Source: Archangium sp.
GTDB lineage: Bacteria > Myxococcota > Myxococcia > Myxococcales > Myxococcaceae
Length of the DNA stretch: 64,000 nucleotides
Assembly: GCA_030681645.1 (NCBI GenBank)
Contig: JAUXRX010000010.1
Coordinates: forward strand, 124,001 to 188,000
Reading direction: 5' to 3'
Positions 33,326 to 41,581 of this stretch are shown here, one piece after another. The notes below the pieces were generated by a model. The model did no database searches. It was not told where the DNA came from and saw only the letters and a list, made by a program, of their open reading frames with translations. Made by a program: the position numbers and the translations under genes. How positions within the stretch are numbered: position 1 is the first letter of the stretch; every line of letters begins with the position of its first letter.

Positions 33326-33433
33326 ATGCCCCTCATCGGAACCAGCCCCGTCGAGCAGCACAGCGACACCGCGCAGTGCTGCCTCTTCATCGAAGAAGGC
33401 GTCGTCGTGGGCAAAGACGTCGGCTTCGACTGA
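33326..33433 (+). CDS. Possible small peptide, 35 aa, with frame continuing past a TGA
   Basis: GGAG lies four bases before an ATG that opens a 35-codon frame ending at TGA (33431). The peptide is acidic with a CC pair (DTAQCCLFIEEGVVVGKD). The same frame continues beyond the TGA for 27 further codons with GC-rich third positions, to a second TGA at 33514. The TGA is followed at once by CCCTG-GTTCGGG-CAGGG, a 5-bp hairpin. Either the gene is a pseudogene fragment with a nonsense codon, or the short peptide is real and the rest is chance. Located between the His-rich lipoprotein and the TPR protein genes. Confidence 0.35.
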   Translation: MPLIGTSPVEQHSDTAQCCLFIEEGVVVGKDVGFD

Positions 33434-33516
33434 CCCTGGTTCGGGCAGGGTGACCGCTTCGGGCAGGACATCGCCCACCCGACCCGGACCTCGTCAGGGC
33501 TACGCTCCAGCGGTCC

Positions 33517-35379
33517 GTGACGGTCCTGCTCCCCACCCTGCTGCTCGCCCTCGCCGCCGCGCCCGTCACCAGCCTCCCGCCGCTGACGCCGCTGGAGCGC
33601 TCGCTCGCCGCGCACGCGCGCGATGGCCAGCTCGAGGGCACCACGCTGCTCGATGCGGGGCTCCTGGCGAGCGGCGTGCCGGAGCTCGAGATTCCCGCTG
33701 CGGCGCAGCGGGTGCGCGCGGCCCTTGCTCCGGCGATCGCCCGGGCGAAGGCGCAACAGGGCGAGGCCGCGCGCGGGCGCACGCTGCTCCTCGCCCTGCA
33801 CGAGACGGTGCTGCGCCGCTACGAGCTGGGCGCGACCGCCCTCGACCACGTCGAGCGCACCGGCGAATACAACTGCCTGTCTTCCGCCCTGCTCTACCTG
33901 GTGGCCGCGGAAGGCCTGCTCACCTCGGCGCGAGGGGTGGTGACCCCGCACCACGCGTTCGTGCACGTGACCATCGGTGGCAGGACGGTCGACGTGGAGA
34001 CGACCGCTTCGGCGGGCTTCGACCCCGATCGCGCCAGGATGACGCGCGCCCAGGTGCAGCAGCTCGCGGGTGACGACGTCACGCCCGAGGCGTTTCTCGC
34101 GGGCCTCAAGCAGGTCGAAGAGCTGCCTTCGCTCTCGTTGGTCGCGGCCGTCTATTCGAACCGCGCGATCGCCCTGGCACGGCACGGTGACACCGCGGCC
34201 GCGGCGCTGGCGCTCGATCGGGGCGCGCGCATGGCCACGGGCGCGTTGCAGCGCCGCCTGGCCGACTGGCGCGCCAGCCTGCTGAGCAAGGGCGCGAAGG
34301 ACCTGGTGGACCTGGGCCGCCACGACGACGCGCGGCGCCTGCTCGAGCTGGGCCTCGAGGTGACCGAGGGCAGCCACCGCGCGGTGCTGACGAAGAGCCT
34401 GGCCATCGTGCACCACCACCTCGGGCTCGCCTCGGCCGAGCGGAAGGACTGGGTGGGCGCGCTGGAGCACGTCGAGCGCGCCACGGCGCTCGGCTTTCAG
34501 CACGAAGGCCTGGCGCAGCTGAAGACGACGAGCCTCTCGCAGCTCGCGGCGCTCGAGGGCACGGCCGGGCGCTGCCGCGCCGAGGGGCTCACGGCGAAGA
34601 GCCCGGGCGCGAAGGACGCCGCGGCCTGCCTCGCCGCGCTCGCGACCGAGCTGCTCGAGCGAGACACGCCCAACTCCCTGCAGCACGCGCGGCGGGCGCT
34701 GCAGCTCGCGCCGAATGACGTGCGCGCGGAATCGGCCATCGTGTTCGCGCTCGACCGCCAGGCGCGCCAGGAGTCGAACGCCTCGCGCTGCGAAGAGGTG
34801 GAGGCGCTGGTGACCGAAGGGCTGCCGCACGCGCACGCGCTGGCGCCGCAGAGGTGGGACGGGCGCCGCCTGGCGGGCGTGTGCTGGGCGCAGCGCTCGC
34901 GCGTGGCCTTCGCCGCGGCGAAGTGGGACGTGGCCGGGTACGAGCTGAAGCGGGCGCAGCTCTTCCTTCCGGGTGACGCGCAGATCGCCCAGAGCCTCGC
35001 GCGGGTCGAGGTGAACCGCGGCATCGACCTGGCGAACGCAGGGGCCTGCGACGAGGCGCGGCCGCACCTGGTCGCGGCGGTGCGGGGCGAAGCGGCGCTC
35101 GCCGACAAGGTGACCGCGACGCTGGGCGGCTGCGCGGGCCAGCGGGCCTCGAAGGCGGCGGCAACGGGTGACTGGGTGACGGTGATCGCGGAGGTGCGGC
35201 GTGGCCTGCGCGACGCGCCGAAGGACGAGGGGCTCCAGCAGAACCTCGGCGTTGCGCTGCACAACCAGGCCTCCGCGCTGCTCAGCGCGGGCCGCTGTGA
35301 CGAGCTGCGGGTGCTCAAGCCCGAGCTCGACCCGGCAGACGCGCGGCTGCAGGCGGCCATCAAGCAGGTGTGTCCGTGA
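33517..35379 (+). CDS. Secreted transglutaminase-like/TPR protein
   Basis: A 620-residue protein with an N-terminal signal (LLPTLLLALAAAPVTSLPPL). Residues ~110-165 form a transglutaminase-like core: the Cys in GEYNCLSSALLYLVAAEG, the His in VTPHHAFVHVTIGG and the acid in TVDVETT fit the Cys-His-Asp/Glu triad layout of the SirB1/transglutaminase-like superfamily. Residues ~200-620 are TPR-type helical repeats (SNRAIALARHGDTAAAALAL, ARRALQLAPNDVRAESAIVF). It is probably a periplasmic protein-interaction or peptidase-like factor. The start is a GTG. A family A repeat follows the stop. Confidence 0.78.
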   Translation: MTVLLPTLLLALAAAPVTSLPPLTPLERSLAAHARDGQLEGTTLLDAGLLASGVPELEIPAAAQRVRAALAPAIARAKAQQGEAARGRTLLLALHETVLRRYELGATALDHVERTGEYNCLSSALLYLVAAEGLLTSARGVVTPHHAFVHVTIGGRTVDVETTASAGFDPDRARMTRAQVQQLAGDDVTPEAFLAGLKQVEELPSLSLVAAVYSNRAIALARHGDTAAAALALDRGARMATGALQRRLADWRASLLSKGAKDLVDLGRHDDARRLLELGLEVTEGSHRAVLTKSLAIVHHHLGLASAERKDWVGALEHVERATALGFQHEGLAQLKTTSLSQLAALEGTAGRCRAEGLTAKSPGAKDAAACLAALATELLERDTPNSLQHARRALQLAPNDVRAESAIVFALDRQARQESNASRCEEVEALVTEGLPHAHALAPQRWDGRRLAGVCWAQRSRVAFAAAKWDVAGYELKRAQLFLPGDAQIAQSLARVEVNRGIDLANAGACDEARPHLVAAVRGEAALADKVTATLGGCAGQRASKAAATGDWVTVIAEVRRGLRDAPKDEGLQQNLGVALHNQASALLSAGRCDELRVLKPELDPADARLQAAIKQVCP

Positions 35380-35381
35380 GG

Positions 35382-35413
35382 GCGTCCCTCGACTCCGCTC
35401 GGGATGAACGGGG
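35382..35413. repeat. Dispersed repeat family A, after the TPR gene
   Basis: Opposite orientation: CCCTCGACTCCGCTCGGGATG then AACGGGG, three bases after the stop codon at 35379. It matches the copies at 4515, 11271 and 37926 except for single substitutions. Confidence 0.75.
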
Positions 35414-35434
35414 CGCTGGTTGGCCTGGGAACCG

Positions 35435-36355
35435 ATGAAGCCCACGCGCCTCTCCTTCTTCAACGAGCAGGACTCGCCCGAGCTCACCGACCTGGTGGGC
35501 GACGCGGCGGTGCTGCGCGAGCTGCAGGCGCTGAAGGCCGGGGTGACGATGGGCCTGCGCGACCTGTCCGACGAGCGGGCCGAGGCGGTGCGGCGGCTGT
35601 GCGGGGAAGGCGTTCCGGTCGGGGCGTGGCTGCTGCTCCCGCGCGAACAGGGCTACTTCGCCACCTACGACAACGTGGAGGCGGTCGAGGCGCGCGTCGA
35701 GGCGGTGCTGCGGTGGACCGAGCGGCACTCGCTCACGCTCACCTCGCTGGGCTTCGACTTCGAGCCTGATCTCCGGGAGCTCGACAGGCTCTTCCACCAC
35801 CCGGTGCGGGCGCTGGCCGGCTGGGCGCGGCGCTCGGCGAACCGGCCGCGGCGCGAGCGCGCGCTCGAGTCCTACCGCGCGTTGATCAGCCGCCTGCAGT
35901 CAGCCGGGTGGAGCATCGAGACGTACCAGTTCCCGCTGCTGCTCGAGGATCGCGCCGCCGGCAGCCACTTCCTCCAGCGCTTCTGCAGCTCCCTCGACGT
36001 GGCGGTCGAGCGCGAGGTGGTGATGACCTACAGCAGCCTGCTCGGTCCACTGGGGCCTGGACTGGTGGAGGGGTGGACGCGCACCGACGGCGCGGTCGCG
36101 GTCGGCAGCACGGGCGGCGGAGTCGACCCGCTGCCCAAGCTGTCCTTCGACGAGCTGAGCCGCGATCTCCGCCTCGCAGCGCGCGTGTGCAGGGACGTGA
36201 GCATCTTCAGCCTCGAGGGGTGCGTGATGCACGGGCACCTGCCGCGGCTGCTCGACTTCGACTGGACCGCGCCCGTCACCGTGCCGCTGCGGCAACGGGT
36301 CGGCGCGGCGTCCATTCGCGGCTCGGCCCGCGCGCTCGCAAGGCTCTTCCGCTGA
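35435..36355 (+). CDS. Uncharacterised cytoplasmic protein, possibly TIM-barrel
   Basis: A 306-residue protein without signal or membrane segments. The alternation of strands and helices (VGAWLLLPREQGYFATYDNV, HSLTLTSLGFDFEPDLREL, GWSIETYQFPLLLEDRAA, EREVVMTYSSLL, and DVSIFSLEGCVMHGHLPRLL near the C-terminus) is what one expects from a TIM barrel, with acidic residues at strand ends (FDFEPD, SLEG). This resembles glycoside-hydrolase-like folds, but I cannot name a family. The ATG at 35435 is preferred over an upstream TTG. Confidence 0.65.
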   Translation: MKPTRLSFFNEQDSPELTDLVGDAAVLRELQALKAGVTMGLRDLSDERAEAVRRLCGEGVPVGAWLLLPREQGYFATYDNVEAVEARVEAVLRWTERHSLTLTSLGFDFEPDLRELDRLFHHPVRALAGWARRSANRPRRERALESYRALISRLQSAGWSIETYQFPLLLEDRAAGSHFLQRFCSSLDVAVEREVVMTYSSLLGPLGPGLVEGWTRTDGAVAVGSTGGGVDPLPKLSFDELSRDLRLAARVCRDVSIFSLEGCVMHGHLPRLLDFDWTAPVTVPLRQRVGAASIRGSARALARLFR

Positions 36356-36358
36356 AGC

Positions 36359-36425
36359 CTCCCTCTCCCCGGGGGGGGAAGGCGAACTCGCGCCTCGAGG
36401 GAAAAAGAGGCGGGGAGAAGGCAAC
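36359..36425. repeat. Dispersed repeat family B, composite copy
   Basis: Begins CCTCCCTCTCCCCGGGG, contains GGCGAACTCGCGCCTCGAGG, and ends with a GGCGGGGAGAAGG arm. The middle block is shared only with the copy inside the Ser/Thr kinase gene at 62137. It starts three bases after the stop at 36355. Confidence 0.8.
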
Positions 36426-36489
36426 CGGTCGTGATGATTCGACCTCCCCCTCTGGACTATTTGCAGACCTGGTGCGAAATCGCGACGCG

Positions 36490-37926
36490 ATGAACCGGTT
36501 CGCGTTCCTCCTGGCGGTGACCTGCGCGGCCGCGTGTGGAACGCCCCCGGCCGCTGCAGACGGCGGTGACGAAGTCGACGCTGGCGACGCCGGCACGCCA
36601 GACGCCGGCACGTCAGACGCGGGCCCGGCGGATGCAGGCCCGGAGGACGCTGGCCCACCCCCGAGCGTCTCGGCGCCCGCGCAGCCCTGCACCGACACTG
36701 CGGCCGCCGTGGTCGCGGCCAGTCCGGGCGCGGGTCCCCTCGGCGAACGCCTCGCCTGCCACTTCGAGCGCTCGCTCACGCCCTCCGAGGTGAGCGCCGC
36801 GCTGCCCAGCGCGCCCCCGTCGCCCAGCGGCGTCGACCTCTTCCTCCTCGCGTACCGCACCACCCGGCGCGGCCGCCTGCCCGGCGTCTCCACCGCGCGC
36901 GTGTTCCTGCCGAAGACCGCGAAGGCCGGCCCCCTGCCGGTCATCGCGGTGGCGCACGGCTCGGAAGGCCTCGCCGACGACTGCGCGCCCACCCGCAACC
37001 CCAACGGCCTCCTGGACATGGCGCTGCCCTGGGTCGCTCGCGGCTACGCGGTCATCGCCCCCGACTTCGCCGGCCTCGGCAACGCGGGCGTGCAGGGCTA
37101 CGTGGACAACCACGACACCGCGTACTCGATGCTCGACGCCGTGCGCGCGCTGCGAGCGCTGGTGCCGGCGCGGGCGATCGACGGGCGCGCCATTCTCATC
37201 GGGTACAGCCAGGGCGGCGGCGCGGTGCTGGCCTCGCAGGGCCTCGAGCGCACCTACGGCTCGGGCGGCACCCTCAGCGCCATCGTCGCGGTCGCGCCCG
37301 AGTACTTCACCCGGCTCGACTCGTTCGGGTACGTGACCCTGCTGCGCTCACCCGACGCGCTCACCGTGGCGCAGGGCTACACGAAGCCGGTGGTGGCGGC
37401 GCTGCGGCACTACGCGTGGTTCGAGAACACCCTCGGCGCGGGGCGCGGCCTCGACGCCTTCCCTGGCGCGACCGCGGCGGGCACGGTGGCCGCCCTCGAG
37501 AGCCGCTGCCTCATCGACCTCGGCGCGTGGCTGCCCAGCCAGCGCACCCGCGTGCGCGAGTTGATCGACGACACCCTGCGCACCACCTTCCTCGCCTGCG
37601 TCGACGGCACCGGCTGCGTGAACCCCGGCAAGCAGCTCTACGACGGGCTCTCGAGCGACCTCGTGCCGGGAGATCCCTTCGGCGCGCCCGTGCTCTACCT
37701 GCAGGGCGGGCTCGATACGGTGATGCCGGTCGGCGAAGAGGCGGCGTGCAACGTGCCGTACCTGCGCGCCCACCTCGTCCCGCTCACGTACTGCACCGAC
37801 AACCTCGCGGCGCACCACAACGTGCTGTCGAGGAACGTCGAGCTGGTGCGCACCTGGGGCGAGGCGACGATGCTGGGGCAGACGCCTCCCGCTTGCAGTG
37901 GCGTCGGTCCTCCGGCCTGTCAGTGA
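36490..37926 (+). CDS. Lipoprotein alpha/beta hydrolase (secretory lipase/feruloyl-esterase-like)
   Basis: A 478-residue exported enzyme. The signal peptide MNRFAFLLAVTCAAAC ends with the lipidated Cys16. A linker of repeated Asp-Ala-Gly units (residues ~26-56) tethers the catalytic domain. The nucleophile Ser is in ILIGYSQGGGAVLAS, the acid is probably the Asp in YLQGGLDTVMPV, and the His is in NLAAHHNVL. The oxyanion region is PVIAVAHGSEGLADDCAP. The layout fits secretory-lipase-type esterases. The natural substrate is not known. Upstream lies a family B repeat; a family A repeat follows the stop. Confidence 0.87.
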   Translation: MNRFAFLLAVTCAAACGTPPAAADGGDEVDAGDAGTPDAGTSDAGPADAGPEDAGPPPSVSAPAQPCTDTAAAVVAASPGAGPLGERLACHFERSLTPSEVSAALPSAPPSPSGVDLFLLAYRTTRRGRLPGVSTARVFLPKTAKAGPLPVIAVAHGSEGLADDCAPTRNPNGLLDMALPWVARGYAVIAPDFAGLGNAGVQGYVDNHDTAYSMLDAVRALRALVPARAIDGRAILIGYSQGGGAVLASQGLERTYGSGGTLSAIVAVAPEYFTRLDSFGYVTLLRSPDALTVAQGYTKPVVAALRHYAWFENTLGAGRGLDAFPGATAAGTVAALESRCLIDLGAWLPSQRTRVRELIDDTLRTTFLACVDGTGCVNPGKQLYDGLSSDLVPGDPFGAPVLYLQGGLDTVMPVGEEAACNVPYLRAHLVPLTYCTDNLAAHHNVLSRNVELVRTWGEATMLGQTPPACSGVGPPACQ

Positions 37927-37959
37927 GGGGCCCCTCCACTCCGCTCGGGGTGAACGGTC
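37926..37959. repeat. Dispersed repeat family A, between convergent genes
   Basis: GGGGCCCCTCCACTCCGCTC followed by GGGGTGAACGG, filling the whole gap between the stop of the hydrolase gene and the stop of the convergent lipoprotein gene. Its location suggests a bidirectional terminator. Confidence 0.75.
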
Positions 37960-38649
37960 TCAGGGAGCGACGACTGCGAGGAACGAGCCTGCGCCCTGGA
38001 TGGTGGCGCTGCAGCTGCCCGCGCCCTCACACTTCGTCACCACCGTGTTCACCAGCCACGTCGCGGCCACCGTGCCCGACGCCGCGGACGTCACCGCCGG
38101 CACCGTGACGCTGAACGAGCTGGGCAGGTTCGTACCCTCGCCCCAGGTGACGGCGGTGCCGCCCTCGGGCGTGAAGATGACGTTCCAGCTGCTGGTGCCC
38201 GCGCTCGGCGGCACCGCGTTCCACCGCAGCACGTACCCGGGCCGCAAGGTGGCCGGGGGTGACTCCGGGTTCGCGTTGCCCACGTTGATCGTGTCGAGCG
38301 TCATCGACACCGCGGTGACGTCGTCGGTCACCACGATTTCCCGCGGCGTGGTGCCGTTGTTCACCTCCAGGGAGTAGTTCGGGAACTCGCAGGTCTCGCT
38401 GCCGTCCGCGTTGACGATGCGCTGCCCGGCCGAGCCTTCCATCGCGATGCCGTCGAGCGTGGCGCGCAGGAAGTTCACCGCGCCACACGGCGTCTTCTTC
38501 GTGTCGTAGCTGAGCACCACCAGCAGCCGCTGCCCCATGCGGCGCTGCGCCGAGAGCACCGGAGCGCTCAGCTTCGCGAGGATCGGAATGGGCGGCTCAC
38601 AGGCGCTCAGCAGCAGCGCGAATCCGAGGGCGGGAAGGACACGGCTCAT
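37960..38649 (-). CDS. Putative lipoprotein, 229 aa
   Basis: The signal peptide MSRVLPALGFALLLSAC ends with the lipidated Cys17. The mature domain is beta-rich; four cysteines (KKTPCGAV, SETCEFP, TKCEGAGSC) could form disulfides. It lies 14 bp after the DUF4241 gene and is the last gene of the response regulator / histidine kinase / DUF4241 / lipoprotein run. I recognise no family. Confidence 0.77.
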   Translation of the reverse strand: MSRVLPALGFALLLSACEPPIPILAKLSAPVLSAQRRMGQRLLVVLSYDTKKTPCGAVNFLRATLDGIAMEGSAGQRIVNADGSETCEFPNYSLEVNNGTTPREIVVTDDVTAVSMTLDTINVGNANPESPPATLRPGYVLRWNAVPPSAGTSSWNVIFTPEGGTAVTWGEGTNLPSSFSVTVPAVTSAASGTVAATWLVNTVVTKCEGAGSCSATIQGAGSFLAVVAP

Positions 38650-38663
38650 GGCGCGAGAACTTC

Positions 38664-39416
38664 TCAGCCGAAGAGATCGAAGTCCACGAGCAGCCGCGTG
38701 AGCGTGCCGTCGGCCGCGTAGCCGCCGTAGACGGCGTACGTGCCGTTGCCCAGGCCCGACTGCATCGCCACCGAGCGCTTGCCCTCGAGCTTGCTGGTCT
38801 GCAGCACCGGCGTCGACTCCACCACCTCGAGGTCCACCAGGCCCGCGGTCGCCAACTGAATCAGCTCGTCGAAGTCGTCGGCCCCGTGCTCGTGCGCGAG
38901 CTGCTCGAGGCGCTCGCCGAAGCCCGGCTCGGCGAAGGCGATCGACCCGACCTCCACCCGGAGATCGTCGGTCTTCACCCATTCCTCGGTGATGGCGTCG
39001 GGGTCGATGGCCTGCGAGGTCACGCGCACCTGGCCCTGCAGCCGCTCCCACTTCACCGCGGCCTCCGGCGCGAGCAGCACCCGGCCGAACGCGTTGCGGC
39101 CCGCGCCCCGCCCCGCGGGGGCACCCGACGCGCACTGCACGATGAACTCGCCTGCCGGCAGCGCCCGGTTCGCGGGGAACAGGCAGCCGCCCACCTCGAG
39201 CTGGCCGCCCTTGGTGCGCACGGGCTGCGCCGAGTGGAGGGTGAAGACGATTTCCTGCTCGCCCCCCTCCGCGTACCGGTCGAGGTACCGGTGGCCATTC
39301 ATGAAAGCCGCCTCGAACAGGGCGCGCCGTTCTTCGCGAAGGGTGATCATGCAGGGGCAGACCGTACACTTCCCACCGGCCGCATCCAGAACCGCGACGT
39401 GGGCACTGCGAATCAC
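38664..39416 (-). CDS. DUF4241-like protein
   Basis: A 250-residue cytoplasmic protein. The C-terminal pattern SGLGNGTYAVYGGYAADGTL followed by LLVDFDLFG is the end signature I associate with DUF4241, and the SIAFAEPGFGERLEQLA segment fits its middle. The family function is not known. I kept the GTG at 39416 because it overlaps the upstream kinase stop codon (GTGA), indicating coupled translation; it adds a Cys-rich N-terminus (GGKCTVCPC). An ATG at 39350 would remove that. It forms an operon with the two-component genes upstream. Confidence 0.68.
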   Translation of the reverse strand: MIRSAHVAVLDAAGGKCTVCPCMITLREERRALFEAAFMNGHRYLDRYAEGGEQEIVFTLHSAQPVRTKGGQLEVGGCLFPANRALPAGEFIVQCASGAPAGRGAGRNAFGRVLLAPEAAVKWERLQGQVRVTSQAIDPDAITEEWVKTDDLRVEVGSIAFAEPGFGERLEQLAHEHGADDFDELIQLATAGLVDLEVVESTPVLQTSKLEGKRSVAMQSGLGNGTYAVYGGYAADGTLTRLLVDFDLFG

Positions 39417-40813
39417 CCCGCGCTGACTGGGGGCGCGACGAGGGGGAGGGTCACCGTGAAGGTGCTGCCCTGCCCGGGCTCGCTCTCGACCCGCACCGAG
39501 CCTCCGTGGGTCTCGGTGATGCGCTTGACGGTCGCGAGCCCCAGGCCGGTGCCGCGGCCCGCGGGCCTGGTGGTGAAGAACGGCTCGAAGAGGTGGGCCA
39601 GCACGGCGGTGGGAATGCCGGAGCCCGTGTCGCGCACCGCCAGCTCGACGCCCTGCTCGCAGGGCCGCGCGACCAGAGAGAGCGACCCGCCCCGTGGCAT
39701 GGCGTCGATGGCGTTGACGGTGAGGTTCAAGAGCACCTGGTAGAGCTGCAGGCTGTCCACCACGAGCGTGGGGAGCCCCTCGGGCACCACCACCTCGAAG
39801 GTCACCTGCGGCGGCAGGTTGCGCTGGAGCTCGCGCGCGTAGCTGGCTAACAGGCGCGAGGTGTTGATGGGGGCGCGCACGCCCTGGGCGCCGCGGGCGA
39901 AGCCGACCATCTGGCGCATCATCACCGTGGCGCGGTTGGTGCTCTCCTCGATCTCGGTGATGGCCTCGGTCTGCTCGGCCGGGCTCGCGTCGCCCGACTG
40001 GAGGAAGGCCACGGCCGTGACGATGGGCGAGAGGACGTTCGCGAGATCGTGCGCCACCGAGACGGTGAGCTCACCGATGGTCTCGAGGCGCTCGCCGCGG
40101 GCGGCCACGTCTTCGAGGCGGCGCTGCACGGTGACGTCGCGCTTCACGGCGACGAAGTGGGTGACCTCGTCGGCGCCGTCGATGGGCGTGATGGTCGCCT
40201 CTTCGGTGTAGAGCGAGCCGTCCTTCTTGCGGTTGACGAAGGTGCCGTTCCACGCCGCGCCGCTGTTCAGGGTGGCCCAGAGCACCTGGTAGAAGGCGGT
40301 GTCCTGGTGGCCGGACTTGAGCAGGCGGGTGTGCTGCCCCACCGCCTCGTCGCTCGTGTAACCGGTCATGCGGGTGAAGGCCGGGTTGACGTACTCGATG
40401 ATGCCGTGGCGGTTGGTGATCACGATGGCGTTGCCGGCGGCCTCGACGGCGGCGTGGTTGAGCTCGAGCTGCGTGAGCAGGCCCCGGTGATCGTGATCTT
40501 CCACCACGAGGACCAGCCGCGCGCTCGCGTGCACCACCCGCACCGGCATCAACCGCGCAACGCTGGCGTTGGGCCACAGGTGCACCGCGTCGGGGTCGAG
40601 GTGCACCAGGTCAGACATGAACAGGCCCCGGGCGGCTTCGGGGCTGGTGCCCAGCAGCTTCGCGGCGAACGGGCTCATCCATTCCACCCGCGCGTCCTGG
40701 TCGAGCTCGCACACCCCCACGCCGACCCCGCCCAGGGCGTCGCTTGCCTCGACGACACCAAGCCTGGCAAAGAAGCTGGAATCTATCAGCCGAAGTTCAG
40801 ACGTCATCCGCAC
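39413..40813 (-). CDS. Soluble PAS-domain histidine kinase
   Basis: A 466-residue sensor kinase without membrane segments. Residues ~20-105 are a degenerate PAS-like domain; residues ~115-230 are a clear PAS plus PAC (NAIVITNRHGIIEYVNPAFT, GYTSDEAVGQHTRLLKSGHQ, VTHFVAVKRDVTVQRRLE). The phospho-acceptor His is in LTVSVAHDLANVLSPIV, the NtrB-like H box. The ATPase domain has NLTVNAIDAMP, RDTGSGIP and GRGTGLGLATV. It is encoded 84 bp after a NarL/LuxR-type response regulator on the same strand, its probable partner, and overlaps the DUF4241 gene. Confidence 0.9.
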   Translation of the reverse strand: MRMTSELRLIDSSFFARLGVVEASDALGGVGVGVCELDQDARVEWMSPFAAKLLGTSPEAARGLFMSDLVHLDPDAVHLWPNASVARLMPVRVVHASARLVLVVEDHDHRGLLTQLELNHAAVEAAGNAIVITNRHGIIEYVNPAFTRMTGYTSDEAVGQHTRLLKSGHQDTAFYQVLWATLNSGAAWNGTFVNRKKDGSLYTEEATITPIDGADEVTHFVAVKRDVTVQRRLEDVAARGERLETIGELTVSVAHDLANVLSPIVTAVAFLQSGDASPAEQTEAITEIEESTNRATVMMRQMVGFARGAQGVRAPINTSRLLASYARELQRNLPPQVTFEVVVPEGLPTLVVDSLQLYQVLLNLTVNAIDAMPRGGSLSLVARPCEQGVELAVRDTGSGIPTAVLAHLFEPFFTTRPAGRGTGLGLATVKRITETHGGSVRVESEPGQGSTFTVTLPLVAPPVSAG

Positions 40814-40897
40814 GCCCCCAGATCAAGAGTCACCCCCCGACTCCCCGGTCGCTGCCGGGGAAAACCCTGAAGCCCGTGTGGGGGATTCACCCGACAC

Positions 40898-41530
40898 TCA
40901 ATCGATGATGCCGTTGCGGAGGGCGAAGCGGGTGAGCGCGACGTTCGAAGACAGCCCGAGCTTGGCCGCGATCCGGGCGCGGTAGGTCTCGACCGTCTTC
41001 TGGGAGAGGTGAAGGACCGCGGCGGTCTCCTTCAGGCTCGCACCCTTCGCGACCTGCCGGAGCACCTCGAGCTCGCGCGCCGAGAGCAGCTCGAGCGGGG
41101 TCCGCACCACGCCTGAGCCGAGGTCGGCAGCGAGGCCTTCCGCGAGCGCGGCCGAGACGTAGCGGCCTCCTTCGAGCACGTGGCTCACGGCGCCGCGCAG
41201 CTCGTCGGCCGCGGCCGACTTCGCGACGTAACCGCGGGCACCGCTGGCCAGCGCGCGCCGGGCCCACGAGTCCTCGGAGTAGCCGGAGAGCACCAGCACG
41301 CGCTGCTCAGGCCACTTCCGGTTCAGCTCTGCGAGCAGGTCGAGGCCGCTGCGACCCTCGAGGCCCAGGTCGAGCACCACCAGGTCGACGCGGGCCCGCT
41401 CCACGGCCTGCTGCGCCAGATCGGCGGTGCCGGCCTCTTCGATGGTCGAGCCGGGCCGCAGCGCGAGCAGGAGGTGGCGCACCGCGCTGCGCATGAGTTC
41501 GTGATCGTCCACGACGAGGAAGGTCGCCAT
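40898..41530 (-). CDS. NarL/LuxR-type response regulator
   Basis: A 210-residue two-component regulator. The receiver domain (residues ~1-120) has the acidic pocket in FLVVDDHELMRSA, the phospho-acceptor Asp in VDLVVLDLGLEGRSG and the Lys in ARGYVAKSAAADEL. The C-terminal helix-turn-helix (LLSARELEVLRQVAKGASLK, QKTVETYRARIAAKLGLSS) is the LuxR type. It is the first gene of the four-gene minus-strand run and likely partners the PAS kinase next to it. Confidence 0.93.
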   Translation of the reverse strand: MATFLVVDDHELMRSAVRHLLLALRPGSTIEEAGTADLAQQAVERARVDLVVLDLGLEGRSGLDLLAELNRKWPEQRVLVLSGYSEDSWARRALASGARGYVAKSAAADELRGAVSHVLEGGRYVSAALAEGLAADLGSGVVRTPLELLSARELEVLRQVAKGASLKETAAVLHLSQKTVETYRARIAAKLGLSSNVALTRFALRNGIID

Positions 41531-41581
41531 CGCTGTGTTGCGTCTCCGGGCCGCGGCGGACTGTACGCTCGTTCGGTCTCC

